Source: Streptosporangium sandarakinum (GTDB lineage Bacteria; Actinomycetota; Actinomycetes; Streptosporangiales; Streptosporangiaceae). From it: a stretch of DNA of 64,000 nt. The stretch lies in NCBI RefSeq assembly GCF_013409935.1, contig NZ_JACCCO010000001.1:2046001-2110000 (forward strand), written 5' to 3'. The translations under genes and the position numbers were made by a program. Below, piece after piece: positions 32,388 through 39,165 of the stretch. Below the pieces are notes generated by a model. That model was not told where the DNA came from, ran no database searches, and was given only the letters and a program-made list of their open reading frames with translations. Position 1 is the stretch's first letter. Every line of letters begins with the position of its first letter.

Positions 32388-34418
32388 TCAGATCGCGGCG
32401 GCTCGCTTCCAGGCGGCATCGCGCAGCAGGCGCAGACCGTTGAGACCGACGATGACGGTAGAGCCTTCGTGCCCGGCCACGCCGAGCGGCAGCGGTAGCT
32501 CACCGAGCAGGTCCCAGGCCACCAGTACGGCGATGAACGTGGCGGCGATGACGAGGTTGGCGATCACCAGGCGGCGGGCGCGGCGGGCCAGAGCGAGGAC
32601 CGCCGGGACGGTGGCCAGGTCGTCGCGGGTGATGACGGCGTCGGCGGCTTGCAGGGTGAGGTCGGCGCCGGAGCTCCCCATCGCGATCCCGGCGTGCGCA
32701 CTGGCCAGAGCGGGGGCGTCGTTGACGCCGTCGCCGACCAGGGCCAGCCGGGCGCCGTGCTGCCGCAGTTCGTGAACGGCGTTGACCTTGTCCTGCGGCA
32801 GCAGCTCGGCCCGCACGTCGGTGATGCCCGTCTGTTCGGCCACGCGGGCCGCGGCGCGGGGATTGTCACCGGTCAGCAGGACGGGGGCTGTGCCGGTCAG
32901 GCCGGTCAGCTGCGTCACCGCCTGTGCCGCGCCGGGGCGGATGCGGTCGGCCAAGGCGAGCGCCGCGACGGGGCGGCCGTCCAGGAGCATCAGCACGGCG
33001 CTGTGCCCGTCGTCTTCGAGGCCGACCACGACTTGGCGGGCCCGCTCGGCATCGCCGGACATGGTGCCGGTTACGGTCTGCTTCAGCAGGTGGGCGGGGC
33101 TGCCGATCTCGACCAGGTGCCCATCGACGCGGGCACGCACGCCGCGTCCGGGCAGGGCGGCGAAGTCGGCGGCCTCGGGCAGCGACAGTCCCTTGCGGTG
33201 GGCGGCGGCGACGATGGCGCGGCCGAGCGGATGTTCCGAGCCCTGCTCGGTCGCGGCCGCCAGCATGAGCAGCCGGTCGGCCTGCGCCTCGGCCCCACCC
33301 TCTGATCCACTTGCCGCGGTGGTCGCCGCGCCGGGCAGGACGCGCAGCCGGGTCAGATGCGGGCTGCCTTCGGTCAGGGTGCCGGTCTTGTCGAAGGCGA
33401 CCCGGTCGACGTCGGCCAGGTGCTCCATCACCACCGCGGACTTGACCAGCACGCCGTTGCGGCCGGCGGTGGCGATCGCGGCCAGCAGCGGCGGCATGGT
33501 GGCCAGCACCACCGCGCACGGCGAGGCCACGATCATGAACGTCATCGCCCGCAGCAGGGCCTCCTGCACCGGGGTGCCCCACAGCAGGGGCAGCGTGAAC
33601 AGGGCGAGGGTGGCGGCCACCATGACGATCGAGTAGCGCTGCTCGACCTTCTCGATGAACAGCTGGGTGCGGGCCTTGGTGGCGCCGGCCTGCTCGACCA
33701 TGGCCACGATCCGGGCGATCACCGTCTCGCCGGCGGGCCGGGTGACCTGGACGCGCAGCGCGCCGGTGCCGTTCACCGTCCCGGCGAACACCTCATCGCC
33801 GCTCTGCTTGTCGGCCGGGAGGCTCTCGCCGGCGATGGAGGCCTGGTCGACGTCGCTGGCCCCGTCCACCACCCGCCCGTCGGCGCCGATGCGCTCGCCG
33901 GGCCGCACCACGATGACGTCGCCGACGCGCAGGTCGGCGGCCGCCACGATCTCCTCCTCGCCCGCGGCGGACAGGCGGGCGGCCTGGTCGGGCGCCAGGT
34001 TCAGCAGGTCGCGCACCGAGTCCTCGGTGCGTTTGGTGGCCACCGCCTCCAGTGCGCCGGAGGTGGCGAAGATGACGATCAGGAGTGCCCCGTCGAAGAC
34101 CTGACCGATCGCCGCGGCGCCGATCGCGGCGACGACCATGAGCAGATCGACGTCCAGGGTCTTCTCGCGCAGGGCCTTCAGCCCGGCCAGGCCCGGTTCC
34201 CAGCCGCCGGCGGCGTAGCAGGTCAGATACAGCGCCCACCGCAGCCAGGCAGGCGCGCCGGTGAGCTGCGCGGCGCCACCCGCGGCGAACAGCGCGGTGG
34301 CCGCCAGAGCCCAGCGCACCTCGGGCAGCGAGCCCGCTCCCGAGCGCCACCAGCGCAGCCGCCGGGACGCGGGTGCCGGCCGTACGGCGGCCTCGAACGT
34401 GGTCAGATCAGTCGTCAC
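32388..34418 (-). CDS. P1B-type heavy-metal ATPase (Zn/Cd/Co type)
   Basis: A ~676-residue metal-exporting ATPase. The membrane metal site is the SPC motif (MIVASPCAVVLATMP, Cys301), typical of Zn/Cd/Co pumps of the ZntA/CadA/CtpD group. The catalytic core is complete: phosphorylated Asp343 in DKTGTLTEG, SEHPLG (HP motif), and the hinge VGDGVNDAPAL. There is no N-terminal HMA domain, only a ~35-residue tail. GTG 34418 is preferred; TTG 34421 is one codon earlier. It diverges from the ArsR-type regulator, with the operator between them, and sits between IS ends. Confidence 0.92.
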   Translation of the reverse strand: MTTDLTTFEAAVRPAPASRRLRWWRSGAGSLPEVRWALAATALFAAGGAAQLTGAPAWLRWALYLTCYAAGGWEPGLAGLKALREKTLDVDLLMVVAAIGAAAIGQVFDGALLIVIFATSGALEAVATKRTEDSVRDLLNLAPDQAARLSAAGEEEIVAAADLRVGDVIVVRPGERIGADGRVVDGASDVDQASIAGESLPADKQSGDEVFAGTVNGTGALRVQVTRPAGETVIARIVAMVEQAGATKARTQLFIEKVEQRYSIVMVAATLALFTLPLLWGTPVQEALLRAMTFMIVASPCAVVLATMPPLLAAIATAGRNGVLVKSAVVMEHLADVDRVAFDKTGTLTEGSPHLTRLRVLPGAATTAASGSEGGAEAQADRLLMLAAATEQGSEHPLGRAIVAAAHRKGLSLPEAADFAALPGRGVRARVDGHLVEIGSPAHLLKQTVTGTMSGDAERARQVVVGLEDDGHSAVLMLLDGRPVAALALADRIRPGAAQAVTQLTGLTGTAPVLLTGDNPRAAARVAEQTGITDVRAELLPQDKVNAVHELRQHGARLALVGDGVNDAPALASAHAGIAMGSSGADLTLQAADAVITRDDLATVPAVLALARRARRLVIANLVIAATFIAVLVAWDLLGELPLPLGVAGHEGSTVIVGLNGLRLLRDAAWKRAAAI

Positions 34419-34431
34419 CAAAGCATCTTAT

Positions 34432-34455
34432 ATGCGCAGTAACGCAGATACGCAT
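34432..34455. promoter_or_regulatory. ArsR/SmtB-type operator
   Basis: Arms ATGCG (34432-34436) and CGCAT (34451-34455) flank a 14-base centre with an internal ACGCAGATA segment, in the 65-bp divergent gap between the P-ATPase and its regulator. Length and position fit the imperfect dyads bound by ArsR-family metal sensors. Confidence 0.55.
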
Positions 34456-34483
34456 GCAGTGAGGTTCGAGGTAGGCTGGCCCT

Positions 34484-34885
34484 ATGCACACCTCGCTATC
34501 CGACTTCGACATGCCGAACGAGGAGCAGGTGCATCTGGCCGCCGAGGCCTTCCGCCTGCTGTCCGACCCCACCCGCATCAAGATCCTGTGGGCGCTTCTG
34601 CAGGGCGAGTCCAACGTCGCCTGCCTGGCCGAGCTCGCCGACGCCGCCCCCACCGCGGTCAGCCAGCACCTGGCCAAACTCCGGCTGGCCGGCCTCGTCA
34701 AAGGACGCCGCGAGGGCACGTTCGTGTACTACAGCGCCGCCGACGAGCACGTGCGGCGCCTGCTGGCCGAAGGGCTGTTCCACGCCGACCACCTCGACCG
34801 GGCCGGTCATGCTGATGAGGTCGGCCCCGCCGAAGCCCAGCCGGACGAGCCCCTGGCCGAACGAGCGGCCGCGCACACCCGCTGA
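34484..34885 (+). CDS. ArsR/SmtB-family zinc-type metalloregulator
   Basis: A 133-residue winged-helix repressor (RLLSDPTRIKILWALLQGES; AAPTAVSQHLAKLRLAGLVK). The C-terminal helix carries Asp87-x-His89, ten residues, His100-x-x-His103, exactly the alpha5 metal site of SmtB/CzrA-type Zn/Co sensors. A Cys in VACLAE replaces the usual ELCVC motif of Cd/As sensors. Zinc or cobalt should therefore relieve repression of the divergent SPC-type ATPase. The last ~25 residues are an acidic tail. Confidence 0.92.
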   Translation: MHTSLSDFDMPNEEQVHLAAEAFRLLSDPTRIKILWALLQGESNVACLAELADAAPTAVSQHLAKLRLAGLVKGRREGTFVYYSAADEHVRRLLAEGLFHADHLDRAGHADEVGPAEAQPDEPLAERAAAHTR

Positions 34886-35237
34886 CCCCGTCCAGTCGGC
34901 GGCACATGGCCTGTCAGTAAGGATCTTGTCACCTGGTACACGCGACAGTTCCGACCGATCAGAACGTCAGCTCTGCCGGGTCTCCCGAAATCACATCCGT
35001 CCAGGTCAGCGCCCTAGGACGCCCGAACGCCATGATCCGGCCACCGCCCCGCCCCGGTTGTCCACAGCCGTGACCACTCCGGCCGCCACCCGCCGTCCGG
35101 GCCCTCTGACCAGCGCAGACGCTCTACTTCGCGCCTGGTGACACCGACCCGAGCGCCGGGCCGAAAAGGGCCGCTTTGCCGCCTCCACCGTCTATGACCC
35201 GCACGGAAGCCACCCAGGCGTTCACCTAGCCAGGAAC
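34886..35237. other. Gene-free stretch
   Basis: About 350 bp between the metalloregulator and the IS630-like left end. No reading frame with a start, ribosome site and recognisable product, and no hairpin strong enough to call. Confidence 0.5.
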
Positions 35238-35267
35238 CTAGTGCTGTGACCGGGGAGGTTCACCGTG
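35238..35267 (+). repeat. IS630-like left terminal repeat
   Basis: CTAGTGCTGTGACC...GGTTCACCGTG, pairing with the complement of 36554-36583 at 25 of 30 positions. Confidence 0.7.
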
Positions 35268-35322
35268 ATCGGAAGGCGGCTCGTGAGACGAGCGCACGCG
35301 AAACCCCTGGTATTACTGGGGC

Positions 35323-35700
35323 ATGCCGGAAGAGACCGCACGCTCCGCGATCGACACGTTCATCTCCGCGTTCAACGCCTCGGACGACAGCCATGTGACC
35401 GCCCTGCTCTCCCGGGCCCTGACCTCAGACGTGGTCTTCTGGGGGCCGTTGGGGCGCAGCGAAGGAATCGGGGCGGTCGAGCGGTTCGTGCTGGACATCC
35501 GACGCCACCCGGCGGGGACCGGCACGATGGTGCGCTGCTCAGCGGTGGACATGCCTGACGAATGGGCCCGGTACCAGTGGGTCTTCACCACGCCTGATGG
35601 AGGCCCCCGCCTGGCGGGAACGGATGTCGTCCATCTGCGACGGAGCCTCATCGACCAGGTCATCGTCTTCGCGGGGGAGATCGAGCCGTTCGCCTCCTGA
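35323..35700 (+). CDS. SnoaL-like / NTF2-fold protein (IS passenger)
   Basis: A 125-residue NTF2-like protein: ARSAIDTFISAFNASDDSHV, VVFWGPLGRSEGIGAVERFV, MPDEWARYQWVFTTPDGGPR, and HLRRSLIDQVIVFAGEIEPF. The pattern matches small SnoaL-like nuclear-transport-factor-2 proteins; no catalytic residues can be assigned. ATG 35323, without a strong ribosome site. It lies within the IS630-like ends, convergent with the decayed transposase, so it may be cargo or an original chromosomal neighbour captured by the ends. Confidence 0.75.
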   Translation: MPEETARSAIDTFISAFNASDDSHVTALLSRALTSDVVFWGPLGRSEGIGAVERFVLDIRRHPAGTGTMVRCSAVDMPDEWARYQWVFTTPDGGPRLAGTDVVHLRRSLIDQVIVFAGEIEPFAS

Positions 35701-35771
35701 GTCATCCTTCTGTCGCCGTCCTTCTCCTGAACCTGCCCCGTCGGCGTTCGGGGGCCGCTGTTCGCGGTTGG

Positions 35772-36496
35772 TCAGGCCGCGGTGTTGAGGGGGCGTCCGC
35801 CCCAGCGAATGCCCTCTTCGCTGCGGGTGCGGGCGCGTTCCTTGCGCTGGGCGGCGAGTACGTCGGGGTGGCGGGCGTTGGTGTTGCGCCAGCGCAGGTA
35901 GCAGGAGCCTGCGGTGGGCCGGATCCCCAGGGGCCGAACTCGTCGAAGGCGAAGACCCGGTCCGGGAAGCGTTCCAGCACCTGCTCGACCCGGTCGAGCT
36001 TGGCGTCGCGATCAGGGTCGGGTGACTCCTTCCAGGTCTTGGTGCGCTGGAAGGTGATGCCGCGGCGCCGGAGCAGGCACCGTAAGGCTTCACGGCCGAT
36101 GCGGATGACACGTCCGTGCACTTTCCGCGGGTAGGCGGCGAGCTTGCGCAACGACCAGCGGGTGAAGGGCTGGCCGAGCTTGGTGGGGCGGGTGGTGGCC
36201 GTCTGGATGACGAAGCCTTCCTCGTCAGGGCTGAGCCGGCGGGGACGGCCTCCCGCCCAGCGAGGGTCCAGGCAGGCCAGGCCGATCTCGTTGAACCGGT
36301 GGATCACGTCCCGGACGGTGTCCTCGTCGGCCTGGCCCAGCTGGGCGGTCACAGGCACCCGGTTCCCGCCGGCCGAGGCCGGCAGCATCATCGCGCGCCG
36401 GTAGCGCACCGAGTTGGTGCTGCCCCGGCGCACGGTCTGCTGCAGCTTCTGCCCCTCCTGGTCGGTCAGCCTGCGTAAACGGACAGGCTCAGCCAC
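35772..36496 (-). pseudogene. IS630-family transposase, deleted and frameshifted
   Basis: The N-terminal half is normal: GTG 36496, helix-turn-helix region (TVRDVIHRFNEIGLACLDPR), RWSLRKLAAYP, then the first catalytic Asp in FAFDEFGPWG. At the GGGG run near 35935 the frame shifts by one. The shifted frame reads GIRPTAGS and then, after a deletion of most of the DDE domain near 35905-35915, YLRWRNTNARHPDVLAAQRK to a normal-looking end (GGRPLNTAA) at 35772. The second Asp and the Glu are lost, so it is inactive. Confidence 0.8.
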
Positions 36497-36553
36497 CGCG
36501 CCTCCAGCGCTCGGATCGGACGTCACCGCACATCCAACCGTCACGATCACCAA

Positions 36554-36583
36554 CCCGGTGAACCTTCCGGGTCAGAGCACTGG
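36554..36583 (-). repeat. IS630-like right terminal repeat
   Basis: The minus strand reads CCAGTGCTCTGACC...GGTTCACCGGG, the inverted partner of the 35238 end. Confidence 0.7.
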
Positions 36584-36729
36584 ACGACGAGCACGAGCAC
36601 GTTCAGAAGCACTTCGAGTGGGGTCATGGCGTAGCCCCTAACACCCTGAAGCCAAGATGGCAGTGGGACCTCGGGATAGCCGTTGTTCACAGCACCTCCC
36701 CCACGCCCTGGCGCAGACTCGCCTACGGG

Positions 36730-37132
36730 ATGACCAAGCTCGCCCAGCGGGAAGGTGGCTATGACGTCCCCACGGTCCCCGACCCGTTCGCCGGCCGCCC
36801 TTGGGACGACTCGGACCGCCCTCGGATGGTGCCGTATCGCCATGACGACCGAGTCCGTGGTTTTGCCTGCCTTACGGATGCGCCCACCGTCGGGCGCCTA
36901 CTCCCCCTCAGGGGAGTTCGCCGAGATCAGCGATGGACCTGTTCGTGCCGGCATCGCTTTGATCTGGGTGGCTTATCACCGGCGAGGCCAAGGAGTCGGT
37001 GCCGCCCTCGTAAGGGCCGCCGCTCATCACGCCGGCACTGTCATCACAGACATGTCTTGGAGCGTGCCCTTCACAGAGTCAGGCAGAGCGCTTGCCGCCA
37101 AGATCAACCCGGATGGGTCCTGGCTTGCCTGA
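36730..37132 (+). pseudogene. Frameshifted GNAT-like acetyltransferase
   Basis: Two overlapping frames make one protein-like sequence. The first reads DSDRPRMVPYRHDDRVRGFA up to ~36890. The frame one base further (+1) continues GPVRAGIALIWVAYHRRGQG, VGAALVRAAAHHAG and DMSWSVPFTESGRALA to the stop at 37132. The second part contains the acetyl-CoA-binding RRGQGVG loop of GNAT enzymes. A one-base indel near 36890 explains the break. It could also be a sequencing error. Confidence 0.5.
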
Positions 37133-37240
37133 GTCCCTACCTGTCCAGACACCCTCGGCAAGATCGGTACACCCCTGGTACGCGACCAGTGGCACACGGC
37201 TGGATCCGGTGGCACAGGGCGGCACACCCCGGAAAGCGAA

Positions 37241-37264
37241 ACGACCTGCGTTGCCGCAGGTCGT
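37241..37264 (-). terminator. Terminator downstream of tRNA-Arg
   Basis: ACGACCTGCG, loop TTGC, CGCAGGTCGT: a perfect 10-bp stem followed on the minus strand by TTTCGCTTT. It lies 24 bp beyond the tRNA 3' end, as expected for that transcript. Confidence 0.8.
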
Positions 37265-37288
37265 TGAGGGTTTCCCCTGGTAGATCGC

Positions 37289-37363
37289 TGGTGCCCCCTG
37301 CAAGATTCGAACTTGCGCTCCCGGCTCCGGAGGCCGGTGCTCTATCCCCTGAGCTAAGGGGGC
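37289..37363 (-). tRNA. tRNA-Arg (anticodon CCG), CCA encoded
   Basis: The 75-nt minus-strand sequence folds as a full cloverleaf: acceptor GCCCCCT pairing with AGGGGGC, D-arm with TAGCTCAGGGGATAGAGC, anticodon stem CCGGC/GCCGG around the loop CTCCGGA (anticodon CCG, reading CGG arginine), T-arm containing GTTCGAATC, discriminator A and an encoded CCA. Its 3' end faces the accessory region to the left, which holds an integrase fragment, so it is a plausible past attachment site. Confidence 0.95.
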
Positions 37364-37465
37364 CAACGAGTGAAAGATTACCAGGTTCTGGAGGTGGACT
37401 GATACTCGAAGCGCGGAGGGGAGATCACAGGAGGCGAACGGCTTCGTCCGGCGGGGCGGATGGCG

Positions 37466-38458
37466 TCACCGAGGGCTCGGGCGGACGGCTCCTCGGTAGC
37501 GGGCGCGGTAGTAGGGGGAGACGGCGAAATTCGTCATCCTGACGACGTCGCCGGTCTTGGGGGCGTGGACCATGACGCCGTCCTTGACGTAGATGCCCAC
37601 ATGGGTGGGGTCTCCTGTGCCGCCTCCGAAGAAGACCAGGTCACCGGCCCGGAGCCGGGAGAACGGCACCCGGCGGCCCTGCCTGAACTGGCTGCCGGTG
37701 TAGTGGGTGAGCGCGACGCCCGCCCTGGACCAGGCGTGCAGGGCGAGCCCCGAGCAGTCGAAGCCGCCACCGGTCGGCCCCGCGCCGGACCCGCCTCCCC
37801 AGACGTACGGCCTGCCGAGCTGGCGGAGGGCCGCGGTCACGGCCGTCCGGCCGGATGAGGTACGGCGCGGCCGCGGAGAGGGAGCGGGTGAGGCGGGGCG
37901 TGACCGCGGAGAGGGGGCGGACGAAGGGCCGGACGAGGGGCCGGGCTTCCCCGCCTCGCCGGATGGTCCGCCCTTCTCATGGGACGGCCCGGCCTCGGCC
38001 GCGCTCGGGGGCACGGCCCCGATCACGCCCGGATCAGCGGCCCCGGGCCCGGCGGGGCCCGTGCCGGGAACCTTCTCCGGCGGCTCACCCCCGGAGCCCG
38101 GAACCCCCCGTGGCGGCGTGGAGGGTGGAGGCGCCCACGGCGACACGGAGCCGAGAGCCGGAGGCGCCGGCGGCGCGAAGTCGTGGGCCGGAGGCGCCGG
38201 CGGCGCGGAGTCGAAAACCGGGGGCGCCGGCGGAGTGGGGGCCGGAACCGCCCGGCGGGCCTCGCAGGCGGCGACGAGGGCGTCCCGCACCTCGCTCTCG
38301 ATCCATCTCCGGATGCCGTCCGGCATCCCGGCCCCGAGGAGGGGGCGGATGCTCAACAGGAGCCGCACGGCGTCGGGGCAGTGCCGGGCCGGAGACTCCT
38401 GCGGCGCTCCCGCCAGGGTCGCCGTGAGAGCGGTGGCGGCGAGGAATGCGGTGATCAT
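37466..38458 (-). CDS. Secreted NlpC/P60 peptidoglycan hydrolase
   Basis: A 330-residue secreted protein. It has a signal peptide (MITAFLAATALTATLAG), a ~60-residue N-terminal region with two Cys, and a long Pro/Ala/Ser-rich linker (~80-215) with PPAPP tandem units. The C-terminal NlpC/P60 domain has the catalytic Cys235 (GGFDCSGLALHAW), His286 (DPTHVGIYV) and the third position in MVHAPKTGD. Such enzymes cut D-Glu-mDAP links in cell-wall peptides. The start is ATG 38458 behind GGGAGGAC; the frame upstream of it has no signal logic. Confidence 0.92.
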   Translation of the reverse strand: MITAFLAATALTATLAGAPQESPARHCPDAVRLLLSIRPLLGAGMPDGIRRWIESEVRDALVAACEARRAVPAPTPPAPPVFDSAPPAPPAHDFAPPAPPALGSVSPWAPPPSTPPRGVPGSGGEPPEKVPGTGPAGPGAADPGVIGAVPPSAAEAGPSHEKGGPSGEAGKPGPSSGPSSAPSPRSRPASPAPSPRPRRTSSGRTAVTAALRQLGRPYVWGGGSGAGPTGGGFDCSGLALHAWSRAGVALTHYTGSQFRQGRRVPFSRLRAGDLVFFGGGTGDPTHVGIYVKDGVMVHAPKTGDVVRMTNFAVSPYYRARYRGAVRPSPR

Positions 38459-38734
38459 GTGTCCTCCCAGGTTCGGCGGATGACCGGGGCCCAGGATCGG
38501 CCGGAACATGTGATCACCAAGGAGCCGAACGGGATTCTGTGGACAACGCGGCACCGCCCACAGCGGGTGACGCGCCGCTGCCCGCCGGTTTCATCGCCCG
38601 CGGGCACGGTGGCGTCCCCAACGGCGGGCGGCGCGCCTTCCGGCCCTCGGCTCCCGCGGCTTTTCCGGGCGCCGCCGGTACGCGTCCGGCGAAAACCACG
38701 CGTGGCCCCGCTCCCACGGGTTAGCCTCACGGCC

Positions 38735-39124
38735 GTGGGCGAGGTTCTGGGCAAGGTACTGGTGGTGGATGACGACGAGGTCATCCGGCAGCTCATCGCG
38801 GTCAACCTGACCCTTGAGGGGTTCCAGGTGGAGACCGCCTTCGACGGGCAGGACTGCCTGGACAAGGTGCGGGACGTGATGCCCGATGTGATCACGCTGG
38901 ATGTCATGATGCCCCGGCTCGACGGCTGGATGACCGCCACGAAGCTGCGGAGAAACGAGGGGACCAGTCACATCAAGGTCGTTCTGATCACCGCGCGGGC
39001 GCAGGAGGACGACAAGCGGCGCGGGTTCGGCATCGGGGTCGACGCCTACCTCACCAAGCCGTTCGACCCGGCCGAGCTGATCCAGGTCGTCCGCGACCTG
39101 GCCGTCTCCACCCGGAGCCGCTGA
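38735..39124 (+). CDS. Stand-alone CheY-like response regulator
   Basis: A 129-residue single receiver domain: acidic pocket LVVDDDEV, phospho-acceptor Asp in VITLDVMMPRLDG, Thr in VLITARAQED, and the conserved Lys in YLTKPFDPAEL. No output domain follows. The likely start is GTG 38735; no strong ribosome site is visible. A CCACG-CGTGG palindrome (38696-38705) lies 30 bp upstream. No kinase is adjacent, so the partner is unknown. Confidence 0.88.
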   Translation: MGEVLGKVLVVDDDEVIRQLIAVNLTLEGFQVETAFDGQDCLDKVRDVMPDVITLDVMMPRLDGWMTATKLRRNEGTSHIKVVLITARAQEDDKRRGFGIGVDAYLTKPFDPAELIQVVRDLAVSTRSR

Positions 39125-39165
39125 CTCCCCGGCCGCCGCGCCGGTTCCCGATGCCCGCGGGGTCC

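Larger units (their letters stand above)
35238..36583. mobile_element. Degenerate IS630-like element with a passenger gene
   Basis: Bounded by inverted ends at 35238-35267 and 36554-36583 that match at 25 of 30 positions. The left flank ends in the TA dinucleotide expected for IS630 targets; the right flank reads TG, so one side has drifted. Inside are a decayed transposase (minus strand) and, between its 3' end and the left terminus, an intact SnoaL-like gene on the plus strand. Simple IS630 elements carry only the transposase. Confidence 0.65.

Noticed and set aside
35702-36553. Single long frame read as one intact 283-residue transposase
   Set aside because: Its C-terminal third is out of frame with the real transposase end and is low complexity; the gene is frameshifted and deleted.
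38696-38705. CCACGCGTGG palindrome before the receiver gene as a firm operator
   Set aside because: Short GC-rich palindromes are common in this genome and there is no second site; mentioned only in the gene entry.
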